Assembly: GCF_900094625.1 (NCBI RefSeq)
Contig: NZ_FMAJ01000004.1
Location: 372,001 to 436,000 of the forward strand
Direction of reading: 5' to 3'
Source: Rhizobium aethiopicum
Lineage (GTDB): Bacteria; Pseudomonadota; Alphaproteobacteria; Rhizobiales; Rhizobiaceae
Length of the DNA: 64,000 bases
Under the pieces are notes generated by a model. It saw only the letters and a list, made by a program, of their open reading frames with translations. It had not been told where the DNA came from and did no database searches. Position numbers and translations under genes: made by a program. This document shows, one piece after another, positions 35,916 to 46,729 of this stretch. Every line of letters starts with the position of its first letter. The first letter of the stretch is position 1.

Positions 35916-35928
35916 CTTGTGATAGCTG
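35908..35928. promoter_or_regulatory. Lux-box-like palindrome upstream of right pip gene
   Basis: The core CTATAACTTGTGATAG (35910-35925) matches its own reverse complement at 12 of 16 positions (CTAT-x-AC-xx-GT-x-ATAG). It overlaps the last codons and stop of the LuxR gene and lies about 45 bp upstream of the right hydrolase start. Reverse-complemented, the 21-bp element matches the one at 35074-35094 at 18 of 21 positions. Confidence 0.6.
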
Positions 35929-35972
35929 CCTTCGCCGTCGCCGCCGCGTTATGGTCCCCAAACTTCCGAGAA

Positions 35973-36887
35973 ATGGAGATGCCGGTGGCCGAAGTCGCAG
36001 CAAGTGAAGCCTATCTGCCCTTTCGCGATTACCGCACCTGGTATCGCGTGACCGGTTCGCTGAAAAGCGACAAGCTGCCTCTCGTGGTTGCGCATGGAGG
36101 GCCCGGCTGCACACATGACTACGTCGATTCCTTCAAGGATATCGCCGCCCTCGACGGCCGACCGGTCATCCATTACGACCAGCTCGGCAATGGCAATTCC
36201 ACTCGCCTACCTGACAAGGGCCCGGATTTCTGGACGGTCGGCCTCTTCCTCGAAGAGCTGGACGCGCTGCTTGCCCATCTCGGCATCCAGCATCGTTATG
36301 CCTTCCTCGGCCAGTCCTGGGGCGGCATGCTCGGCGCCGAACATGCGGTGCGCCGTCCGCAGGGTCTGAAGGCGCTGGTCATCGCCAACTCGCCGGCCAA
36401 CATGCACATCTGGGTTGCCGAAGCCAACCGGCTGCGACAGGACCTGCCGAAAGAAGTGCAGGACACGCTGCTGAAGCACGAAGAGGCGGGAAGCCTCACC
36501 CATCCCGACTATATCGCCGCCTCCCGCGTCTTCTATGATCGCCATGTCTGCCGCGTGGCGCCATGGCCGCCCGAGGTGGCGCGCACCTTTGCCATCATGG
36601 ACGAAGACAACACCGTCTATCGCAACATGAACGGCCCGACGGAATTCCACGTCATCGGAACGATGAAGGATTGGACGATCGAAGACCGGCTCGATCGCAT
36701 CAAAGCACCGACGCTGCTGATCTCGGGCAAATATGACGAGGCGACGCCCCTGGTCGTCAGGCCCTATCTCGATCGCGTCCCCGGCTGCGAGTGGGTGCTC
36801 TTCGAAAATTCAAGCCATATGCCGCATGTCGAGGAAAGGCAGCTTTGCATGGCCACCGTTTCCCGCTTTCTGTCGCGGCACGACTGA
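35973..36887 (+). CDS. Proline iminopeptidase-like alpha/beta hydrolase (second copy)
   Basis: A 304-residue paralogue of the hydrolase at 34106. It has [11 protein letters not shown] at the oxyanion site (about residues 41-51), nucleophile Ser115 in GQSWGGML, Asp255 (GKYDEATP) and His282 (NSSHMPH). Cytoplasmic, no signal peptide. The start is uncertain: ATG 35973 and ATG 35979 are both possible and neither has a strong ribosome-binding site. It follows the LuxR gene in the same direction, with a lux-box-like palindrome in between, so it is probably a direct target. Convergent with the formamidase gene at only 16 nt. Confidence 0.9.
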   Translation: MEMPVAEVAASEAYLPFRDYRTWYRVTGSLKSDKLPLVVAHGGPGCTHDYVDSFKDIAALDGRPVIHYDQLGNGNSTRLPDKGPDFWTVGLFLEELDALLAHLGIQHRYAFLGQSWGGMLGAEHAVRRPQGLKALVIANSPANMHIWVAEANRLRQDLPKEVQDTLLKHEEAGSLTHPDYIAASRVFYDRHVCRVAPWPPEVARTFAIMDEDNTVYRNMNGPTEFHVIGTMKDWTIEDRLDRIKAPTLLISGKYDEATPLVVRPYLDRVPGCEWVLFENSSHMPHVEERQLCMATVSRFLSRHD

Positions 36888-36903
36888 CGCATATCCGGTT
36901 TCG

Positions 36904-37818
36904 TCATGATCGGCGGACCAGCCATTTCTTGGCGACGCGGCAGGCCATCGTATAGGCCGGATCGAAGACGTTGCCGACATCGTAACGCACCACCTGGCCG
37001 AGCAAATGGCTGGCCGCCGTCCTGTCCAGGCCGTAATCCGATGCCAGCCAATTCAACATTTCGCTGGTCGCATGCTGAAGCGCCTGATCGAGGGGCCGGG
37101 CATTGCCTATGGTGAAGATGTCTTCAGCGGTTTCTCCGCGCGGCCAGACCAGCCCAGCCGTCTTTTCAACCGTCAGCCGCACCGTGACCTCGAAACTGGT
37201 CTCGATGCCGGTGCCGACAATCTCGCCATCTCCCTGCACGGCATGGCAGTCGCCCAAAAAGAACAGGGCGCCCGGCGCCGATATGGGGAGGCGAACCGTG
37301 GTGCCCGGGCCGAACAGGCGATAGTCCATGTTGCCGCCATATTCGCCGCTGGTCGCGGTCGATATCGCCTGGCCGAGACTGGGCGCGACCCCGAAACAGC
37401 CGATCATCGGTGCAAGCGGCAGAACGAAATTTTCGAGGCCGGTGACCGGCTCCGACAGCCGGACGGTCAATGCTTCGCGGTCGATGGTCCAGAGAGCGGT
37501 ATCGCGCGGCGGAAGGCCGCGAACCGTTTCAGGGTCGACAACATTGGCCGCGACTATGCTTCGGGTAAAACCGGTGCCCCTGGTCGGCCTCATACTGACG
37601 ATCTCGACCTTCAGCGCATCGCCGGGCTCGGCGCCTTCCACGAAAATCGGGCCGTTCATCGGGTTCGGACCAGATGTCCGCCTGATGCCGTCCTTGTCAT
37701 AGCCGATGGCGTCGAGCGTCTCGGTGACCACGGTATCGCCACTGGCAATACGAAGCGCCACCGGCAGAGAACCGATGACATTATGGTAGGCCGTCGGAAT
37801 GAAGCGATGCGTAGTCAT
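36904..37818 (-). CDS. Acetamidase/formamidase family protein
   Basis: A 304-residue amide hydrolase of the FmdA/AmdA family, which releases ammonia from small amides. Typical segments are RTSGPNPMNGPIFVEGAEPGDALKVEIVSM (about residues 43-72), GCFGVAP, YGGNMDYRLFGPGTTVRLP and FLGDCHAVQGDGEI (about 186-200, metal-binding His and Asp region). It lies convergent with the right Pip-like gene, and an AT-rich palindrome occurs upstream. Its place beside a plant-amide-sensing regulator suggests action on amide products, but it lacks the lux-box-like element seen at the pip genes, so the link is inference. Confidence 0.88.
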   Translation of the reverse strand: MTTHRFIPTAYHNVIGSLPVALRIASGDTVVTETLDAIGYDKDGIRRTSGPNPMNGPIFVEGAEPGDALKVEIVSMRPTRGTGFTRSIVAANVVDPETVRGLPPRDTALWTIDREALTVRLSEPVTGLENFVLPLAPMIGCFGVAPSLGQAISTATSGEYGGNMDYRLFGPGTTVRLPISAPGALFFLGDCHAVQGDGEIVGTGIETSFEVTVRLTVEKTAGLVWPRGETAEDIFTIGNARPLDQALQHATSEMLNWLASDYGLDRTAASHLLGQVVRYDVGNVFDPAYTMACRVAKKWLVRRS

Positions 37819-37921
37819 GAGAATCTCTTTCCTTCAACGTACGGCTGCGGCTGAAACCCGGCAGGAGAGTTCGAGCGTAGACCAGAGATGTCGGGGTGCC
37901 AATCCTGCAAAGCATCGGGAC

Positions 37922-37939
37922 AAAAGAGATTTCTCTTTT
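37922..37939. promoter_or_regulatory. AT-rich palindrome upstream of formamidase gene
   Basis: AAAAGAGA and TCTCTTTT form a perfect inverted repeat around TT, about 105 bp upstream of the formamidase start and 70 bp upstream of the rightward gene at 38008. Symmetry suggests an operator; nothing identifies the regulator. Confidence 0.3.
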
Positions 37940-38007
37940 AAGTTGCTCTTTTCTTTTTGCACTGCACTCATATCTAAACCGTGGGACCGGAGCGGGGGGA
38001 GAAGCTT

Positions 38008-39147
38008 TTGCACATCATCAGGGCGATGAGCGGTGTGATCCATCGAACGACTATCGTTACCGCCGAAAGCGGGCTGCTGTCTCCGTCTTTTGCCGGTGCA
38101 GCACTATTGTCGGTGGTGACGGCGGTTTTGGTGCCTTCTGCGGGGTGGGCGCAATCTCAACCCGCGCCGGCAGGTATCGAAAGCCCATCTCCTGCATCGC
38201 CGCCGAAAATCGCCGCCAGCCGTACCGGTTTTGACGTAAAGCTGCTCGAACCAGTCGCAGGCATCGATTACCGGACCTACAGCCACATCACATACGCGAT
38301 GTTCATCGACCCGGATGGCGATCATGACGCGATTTTTAAGACGTTCGGGACGGACAGGGCCCGTTACGAGGCCGCTGGCGCCACCTTCGGCGAGCGTATG
38401 AAGCAGGATCCGACCTTTGCCATGGTCGAGATGTTCGGCGCTTATTTTGCCGAGAACGCACAGGGTTCCTATGCGGCACTGGGCCGGGATGTCGCCCACT
38501 CGGTGCTGAACCAGGCGCCGCTCCGGGAGACCGAGCCGATGCCTGAGGAAAAATACCGGGAGATACAAGTCTATTACAGCCGCAAGGCTCCAGTCGCCGG
38601 CACCGCCCTGGCGCAGCAGGATCAGGTATTGAAGCCCTACCACATCACCTTCAACGACTTCAACATCATCGGGGCTTGGTTCTCGCGGCGGCTGGCTTTG
38701 CAGACGACGGACGGTTCGATATCTCAGGAACACCCCCGGGCAGAGGCTGTAGACACCGCGGCGGAGCGGCCGGAATGGGGCGGCCTCTGGCGCTTCACCT
38801 GGAAGACCCTGCAGCGGACCGGTACGGAAATGAGGGTGGTGGAAGCCACTCGCGACATCTGCGTCAAGAGCGACATGACCGCGGATACGCTGCCGCTGAT
38901 GCCCAACCCCCCCGGTGTCAAATGCGTGCTGACCGACAAGATCCACTTCTACGACAGCGGTGTCCAGATGAGCGCGCAATGCGACCACGGCGGCATCGGG
39001 ACCTTATGGGGGCTCAATCTCCAGCCGAAAAATGACGGTGAAAGCTTTAGCGGCCGGATCTCCTATAACGAAGTCTATGAGGGTGATTACGACATGCCGC
39101 AGCCGACCACCGATGTTACGGTCAAACGCCTTGGCAAGTGCCAATGA
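38008..39147 (+). CDS. Secreted protein of unknown function
   Basis: A 379-residue protein with an N-terminal hydrophobic export segment (FAGAALLSVVTAVLVPSAGWAQ) followed by a Pro/Ser-rich linker. The mature part contains VAGIDYRTYSHITYAMFIDPDGDHDAIFKTF... and a C-terminal half with paired cysteines (DICVKSDM, VKCVLTDK, SAQCDHGG, LGKCQ) suggesting periplasmic disulfides. No family is recognised. Start TTG 38008 is preferred for its GGGGGAGAAG site; ATG 38026 is the alternative. It probably forms an operon with the smaller secreted protein at 39162. Confidence 0.6.
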   Translation: MHIIRAMSGVIHRTTIVTAESGLLSPSFAGAALLSVVTAVLVPSAGWAQSQPAPAGIESPSPASPPKIAASRTGFDVKLLEPVAGIDYRTYSHITYAMFIDPDGDHDAIFKTFGTDRARYEAAGATFGERMKQDPTFAMVEMFGAYFAENAQGSYAALGRDVAHSVLNQAPLRETEPMPEEKYREIQVYYSRKAPVAGTALAQQDQVLKPYHITFNDFNIIGAWFSRRLALQTTDGSISQEHPRAEAVDTAAERPEWGGLWRFTWKTLQRTGTEMRVVEATRDICVKSDMTADTLPLMPNPPGVKCVLTDKIHFYDSGVQMSAQCDHGGIGTLWGLNLQPKNDGESFSGRISYNEVYEGDYDMPQPTTDVTVKRLGKCQ

Positions 39148-39161
39148 GGAGAGCAAAATCG

Positions 39162-39572
39162 ATGATGCGATCCGCTCTTGCCGCTGCATTCGCCCTGTTC
39201 CCGGCTTCCGCATTTCCACAGGAGAGTGGCCTTCCCACCGGACTTTGGGAGGTCAGGATTTTCACGCCGATCCCGGCGCCGGAATTGAAGAACGATGAGC
39301 AGGTGTTTCGGATTTGCTACGACGCCGCGGCCAGGAAGAACCACATGAATCCGGTTCTGCCAAAAGCGCAGGCCGCCACATGCGACCTTGACTTCACCGA
39401 CATGGGCGACCTTGCCTATGATGCTAGATGCAAGGACGGTGATCACCGCCTGCGCATTTCGGAAGCCGCCGATGGACTATGGCGCGGCACCTACCGTTTT
39501 GTCGGAAACAAGGACGGCGTGATGCTGGAGCCTGCGGTCGAGCTCAAACGGATCGCCGAGGCCTGCAATTAA
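39162..39572 (+). CDS. Small secreted protein, DUF3617-like
   Basis: A 136-residue protein with signal peptide MMRSALAAAFALFPASAFPQ. The mature start SGLPTGLWEVRIFTPIP resembles the PGLWE opening of DUF3617 proteins. Cysteines at about residues 57, 80, 95 and 135 could form disulfides (FRICYD, ATCDLD, DARCKD, AEACN). It follows the larger secreted protein. An upstream ATG at 39144 overlaps that gene's stop as ATGA and may be the true coupled start; 39162 gives the cleaner signal peptide with GAGGAGAG upstream. Role unknown. Confidence 0.6.
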   Translation: MMRSALAAAFALFPASAFPQESGLPTGLWEVRIFTPIPAPELKNDEQVFRICYDAAARKNHMNPVLPKAQAATCDLDFTDMGDLAYDARCKDGDHRLRISEAADGLWRGTYRFVGNKDGVMLEPAVELKRIAEACN

Positions 39573-39708
39573 GCTTTCCTCTGCAGCGATGCATCGCGGG
39601 CTGGCGCGCCCTGTGCCTCATCGAGAATTTAAGTGGGCAAATTGCCCCACGGGAACGGACGAGGCCTCCTTGACATCGGGGCCGCTCCGGTCTTTGATGC
39701 CGAGCATT

Positions 39709-42747
<3,039 letters not shown>

Positions 42748-42751
<4 letters not shown>

Positions 42752-42945
42752 CCTTCATCATCAATGGCGAAGAACAAGAGGTGGCGGCCTCGACGCTCGC
42801 AGATCTTCTTCTCGCTCTGGACTACGAAGGCGCATGGCTGGCAACCGCTGTCAACGGCGAGCTGGTGCACCGCGAGGACCGCGCCGATTTCAGGCTCGGC
42901 GAACGCGACCGCATCGAAATTCTCTCACCCATGCAAGGAGGCTGA
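42748..42945 (+). CDS. thiS: Sulfur carrier protein ThiS
   Basis: A 65-residue ubiquitin-like protein ending in the diagnostic Gly-Gly (MQGG), whose C-terminal thiocarboxylate gives sulfur to the thiazole. The start [12 protein letters not shown] has the expected first strand. ATG overlaps the thiO TGA. Only 1 nt separates its stop from the thiG start. Confidence 0.95.
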
Positions 42946-42946
42946 G

Positions 42947-43720
42947 ATGCTGAAACTTTACGACGTTGAAGTCCGCTCCCGGCTGCTGCTCGGCACCGCC
43001 CGCTATCCATCTCCGGCTGTCCTTGCAGAAGCGGTGAGGCGCTCGAAGACCGAGATCGTCACCGTTTCGCTTCGCCGTGAAGCCGTCGGTGGCAAAGTGG
43101 GCGGCGCCTTCTTCGACCTGATCGGTGAGCTCGGCGTGCGCGTGCTGCCGAATACGGCCGGGTGCCATAGCGTGCAGGAGGCCGTGCTGACGGCGAAGAT
43201 GGCGCGCGACGTCTTTCGCACCGACTGGATCAAGCTCGAAGTGATCGGTCATCATGATACGCTGCAGCCTGACGTCTTCGGCCTTGTCGAAGCGGCACGC
43301 ATCCTGAACGACGAGGGCTTTCAGGTCTTCCCCTATACGACCGACGACCTTGTCGTGGCTGAAAGGCTGCTGGACGCCGGCTGCCGCGTCCTGATGCCCT
43401 GGTGCGCGCCGATCGGCTCCGCCAAGGGGCCGCTGAACCCGATGGCGCTTAGGGCGTTCCGGGCGCACTTTCCGGACGTGCCGCTGATCATCGATGCCGG
43501 CATCGGCCGCCCGTCTCACGCGGCCACGGTCATGGAGTACGGTTATGATGCCGTTCTTCTCAACACCGCCGTTGCCGGCGCAGGCGATCCCGCCACCATT
43601 GCCGAAGCTTTCGCGCTTGCCATCGATGCCGGCCGCCTGGCGCATGGCGCCGTACCGCTGGAGCCGCGCGACATCGCCGTCCCATCTACTCCCGTCATCG
43701 GAAAGGCAGTCTTCTCATGA
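42947..43720 (+). CDS. thiG: Thiazole synthase ThiG
   Basis: A 257-residue TIM-barrel enzyme forming the thiazole phosphate from deoxyxylulose 5-phosphate, iminoglycine and ThiS thiocarboxylate. The Schiff-base lysine is Lys96 ([10 protein letters not shown]), and [14 protein letters not shown] and APIGSAKGP are conserved ThiG segments. ATG 42947 is the right start; a longer frame overlaps thiS in another frame. Confidence 0.96.
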   Translation: MLKLYDVEVRSRLLLGTARYPSPAVLAEAVRRSKTEIVTVSLRREAVGGKVGGAFFDLIGELGVRVLPNTAGCHSVQEAVLTAKMARDVFRTDWIKLEVIGHHDTLQPDVFGLVEAARILNDEGFQVFPYTTDDLVVAERLLDAGCRVLMPWCAPIGSAKGPLNPMALRAFRAHFPDVPLIIDAGIGRPSHAATVMEYGYDAVLLNTAVAGAGDPATIAEAFALAIDAGRLAHGAVPLEPRDIAVPSTPVIGKAVFS

Positions 43721-44352
43721 AGCTCGACCCCTTCTACCTCGTCGTCGACAGCGCCGAATGGGTCGAACGGCTCGTGCCGCTTGGCGTCAAACTCGTCCAG
43801 CTGCGCATCAAGGACCGCTCGGATTCGACACTTCGCGAGGAGATACGGAATGCGAAGGCTGTGTGTGCGGCCGCAGGTTGCCAATTGGTCGTCAACGACT
43901 ATTGGAAGCTGGCGATCGATGAAGGGTGCGATTTCATTCATCTCGGGCAGGAAGACCTGGTGGCCGCCGACAGGAATGCCATTCGTCGCGCCGGCCTGAA
44001 GCTCGGCCTTTCCACGCACGATATATCGGAGTTGGAGACGGCGCTGGCGGCCGAGCCGGATTATGTTGCGCTCGGGCCGGTCTGGCCGACGATCCTCAAG
44101 GCAATGAAATGGGCGCCGCAAGGCGTCGAACGCCTTTCCGACTGGCGCCGGCGCGTCGGCGCGATACCGCTCGTCGCCATCGGCGGCATCACCGCCGAAC
44201 GCGCGCCGCGGGTTTTGGAACGGGGCGCCGATAGTGCGGCCGTGGTCACCGATATCACCCGCAACCCGGATCCCGAGGCCCGCACGCGACAGTGGCTGGC
44301 CGCGACCGCGCCGTGGCGGTCCGCCAATGGGGTAGACGCAGTGGCCTCCTAG
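43717..44352 (+). CDS. thiE: Thiamine-phosphate synthase ThiE
   Basis: A 211-residue TIM-barrel enzyme joining the pyrimidine diphosphate and thiazole phosphate to thiamine phosphate. Characteristic segments are [11 protein letters not shown] (diphosphate binding), HLGQEDL and [15 protein letters not shown] overlaps the thiG TGA. End of the thiCOSGE operon; no thiD or thiF is seen here, so those functions must be encoded elsewhere. Confidence 0.93.
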   Translation: MKLDPFYLVVDSAEWVERLVPLGVKLVQLRIKDRSDSTLREEIRNAKAVCAAAGCQLVVNDYWKLAIDEGCDFIHLGQEDLVAADRNAIRRAGLKLGLSTHDISELETALAAEPDYVALGPVWPTILKAMKWAPQGVERLSDWRRRVGAIPLVAIGGITAERAPRVLERGADSAAVVTDITRNPDPEARTRQWLAATAPWRSANGVDAVAS

Positions 44353-44493
44353 TAGTGAAGTCGTGGAGTATGTGGCGGAGATAGAAGGTAGATCGGTGCC
44401 CCCTGCAAGGGCGAGAGCCTTTCGGGCAGCGCAACCGGTCCTGACCATCCCACTCGCGTGACGCCTGTGGAGCAGCCCGACTAGCAAACTGAT

Positions 44494-44523
44494 GGGCCGG
44501 CAGACTTTACGATCTGCCGACCC
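44494..44523 (+). terminator. Terminator-like hairpin after thiCOSGE
   Basis: GGGCCGGCAGA (44494-44504) pairs with TCTGCCGACCC (44513-44523) with one mismatch, loop CTTTACGA. It is followed by only two T residues before the MITE-like element begins. It lies 141 nt after the thiE stop. Confidence 0.45.
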
Positions 44524-44524
44524 T

Positions 44525-44797
44525 TAGAGCCTTTCCGGGTTAGATTGAAGCATTCTGCCGGAGGAGGTTTTCGTCAGGGCAAGGGCGATTGGCGAAGGGC
44601 ATACCCCAAGGTACGTCCGAGCCGATCGCCTTTGATCCTGGCTAAAACATGCCCGGCCCTCCGGGTTGGCTGAAACGGGCCGGCTGATCGACCGGCCGGC
44701 TTGGCCGTAGAACCGGGCTACGACGCGCGCCGGCCGGTCGACCATCCGACTCCGTTTGAGCCAACAGAATGCTTCAAGCTAGCCCGGAAAGGCTCTA
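44525..44797. mobile_element. MITE-like element with 33-bp terminal inverted repeats and TA ends
   Basis: Left end 44525-44557 and right end 44765-44797 are inverted repeats matching at 31 of 33 positions (both begin TAGAGCCTTTCCGGG or its C variant, and end GAAGCATTCTG on the inner side). The unit is 273 bp including TA at both edges, as expected for the TA target duplication of IS630/mariner-type elements. It encodes no transposase. Internal GC-rich inverted repeats (ATCGACCGGCCGGC near 44685 and GCCGGCCGGTCGAC near 44730) would fold it further. It sits between the thiCOSGE terminator and the BCCT gene. Confidence 0.7.
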
Positions 44798-44831
44798 GAT
44801 CGAGCCCCTTCAAGGCCGAAGCTCACGTCGG

Positions 44832-46376
44832 TTAAGCTTCGACCTTTGAAACGTCCTCGAAGCGGCCATGGGACTCGATCTCGTCGAGTAGGCCGACCCA
44901 AAGCGACGCGCAGAGGCCCACCATCACGAGTAGGAACGGCGCGGCGGCAAGGATCGACGCCGTCTGCAGTCCGGCAAGGCCACCCATCACAAGGAGTACG
45001 CAGGCCGAGGCGCCGGCAAGCAGGCCCCACAGCACCACGATGCCTGGCGCCGGATGCAGCGTACCCCGCGATGACAGCATGCCCATCACGACGGATGCGG
45101 CGTCGGCGCCAGAAACGAAGAAGATCGCCACGAGGAACATCGCCACGCTCGAGGTGAGCGTCGCCATCGGAAATTGCGCCAGGAGCGCAAACAGCGACAC
45201 TGGTGCGCCTTTTTCGTTGACCGCTTCGACGAGGCCACCGGCGCCCATCAACTCGGAATAGAGCGCGGTGCCGCCCATGATGGTGAACCAGACGAAGGTG
45301 ACGGCACTCGGGATCAGCAGCACGCCGATGACAAACTCGCGGATAGTGCGGCCGCGCGAGATGCGGGCGATGAACACACCGACAAAAGGTGCCCAGGAAA
45401 TCCACCACGCCCAGTAGAAGATGGTCCAGCTGCCCAGCCACTTGCCGTCGCTGAAGGCCGCGGTTCGGAAGGACATCGAGATCAGGTCGCTGAGGTAATA
45501 GCCCATTGCCTCGATCAGCGTATCGAAGATGAATACCGTCGGACCGATCAGCGCCAGGAAGATGAGCAGCAGCACGGCGACAATCATGTTCATGTTGCTG
45601 AGAAACTGGATGCCCTTGCCGACACCGGAAACCGCCGACAGAATGAAGAAGAGCGTCAGAGCCGCAATGATGGCCAGCGCGATGGTCGACGATTCGCCGG
45701 TGTTCCAGAGATAGTTCATGCCGCTGTTGATCTGCTGGGCGCCGAGACCGAGCGAGGTCGCAGTGCCGAACAGCGTGGCGATGATCGCCAGCACGTCGAT
45801 TGTGCGGCCGATAGGGCCATGAATCTTATCGCCGAGCAAAGGATAGAAGGCACTGGAGATCAATGTAGGGAGGTTTTTTCGATAGCTGAAGAAAGCAAGC
45901 GCCAGCCCGACAATGGCATAGATTGCCCAGGGGTGCAGCGCCCAGTGGAAGTAGGCATATTGCATAGCGACCAGCGCCGCCTCCTTCGACTGCGGCTGCG
46001 CCATGCCGTGCGGCGGGGCACCGAAGTGGAATATCGGCTCGGCCACGCCCCAGAACATCAGGCCGATCCCCATGCCAACGCTGAACATCATGCAGACCCA
46101 GGAGACGGTCGAAAATTCGGGCGTCTCGTCGTCGTGGCCGAGCTTGATTTTGCCGAAGCGGCTGACGGCCAGGAAAACCGCGAACAAAAGGAAGAAGGCC
46201 GTGGAAACGACGAAGGTCCATCCGAAAACGCGGATTATCCAGTTGAGAACAGCCGTCGCAGTCGAAGCCAGGCTATCGGGCGCGACAACGCCCCACAACA
46301 CGAAGCTGCCGGCAATGACGATCGCCGGCCAGAAAACGCCGCGGTCGATCTGTCGCAATGTGTCTGGTAAAGCCAT
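44832..46376 (-). CDS. BCCT family betaine/carnitine/choline transporter
   Basis: A 514-residue inner-membrane secondary transporter with about 12 helices. Family hallmarks are SVGMGIGLMFWGVAEP (about residues 95-110) and the helix-8 Trp-rich segment FYWAWWISWAPFVGVFIARISRGRTIREF (about 325-353). It has no long cytoplasmic tail like BetT or BetS (about 700 residues), so strong osmotic activation is less likely. It imports a trimethylammonium compound, probably glycine betaine, choline or carnitine, commonly available from plants. Single gene; no regulator adjacent. Confidence 0.9.
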   Translation of the reverse strand: MALPDTLRQIDRGVFWPAIVIAGSFVLWGVVAPDSLASTATAVLNWIIRVFGWTFVVSTAFFLLFAVFLAVSRFGKIKLGHDDETPEFSTVSWVCMMFSVGMGIGLMFWGVAEPIFHFGAPPHGMAQPQSKEAALVAMQYAYFHWALHPWAIYAIVGLALAFFSYRKNLPTLISSAFYPLLGDKIHGPIGRTIDVLAIIATLFGTATSLGLGAQQINSGMNYLWNTGESSTIALAIIAALTLFFILSAVSGVGKGIQFLSNMNMIVAVLLLIFLALIGPTVFIFDTLIEAMGYYLSDLISMSFRTAAFSDGKWLGSWTIFYWAWWISWAPFVGVFIARISRGRTIREFVIGVLLIPSAVTFVWFTIMGGTALYSELMGAGGLVEAVNEKGAPVSLFALLAQFPMATLTSSVAMFLVAIFFVSGADAASVVMGMLSSRGTLHPAPGIVVLWGLLAGASACVLLVMGGLAGLQTASILAAAPFLLVMVGLCASLWVGLLDEIESHGRFEDVSKVEA

Positions 46377-46729
46377 GCGAATACCCTCCAGTTATTGGGT
46401 TCCCGTCCGTCCAAATGCCTAGCGTTTCTTATGCCTTGGCGTTGAATTGGCGACAGCTCAGTGTGAGTGGCTAATGCAAACCAAGCGGCACCGTAAGCGC
46501 CTGCGGTATGTCAGATTCCGACGCTTGCCGACGAAGGAAAGCCTTTTGGTTCGCAGTTGCGTCCGCAGACTCCTTGAAATGACGGGGATGGAGATTGGCG
46601 CAGGCGCATATGTTGCAGTGTGGTCACGCCCGTCGCAATGGCCGCGACGTCAGAAAGGAACGCCGTCAGAAGGTCGAAAACCGGGAGGCTGAAAGCAGGA
46701 CCATCGGCGCCTGGTTCTTCCGTCGGCTG
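46377..46729. other. 353-bp region without a recognised gene
   Basis: Between the BCCT gene, which is transcribed away from it, and the 3' end of the SAF-domain gene. Short open frames on the plus strand (for example 46447-46692) are Arg-rich and resemble no family. The left part must contain the BCCT promoter, but no clear -35/-10 was found. Confidence 0.4.

Noticed and set aside
45174..46370. 398-codon plus-strand open frame
   Set aside because: Antisense to the BCCT transporter, whose helices and signature are clear on the other strand.
46447..46692. 81-codon frame in the intergenic region after the BCCT gene
   Set aside because: Arg-rich, no ribosome-binding site and no family; more likely chance in GC-rich DNA.
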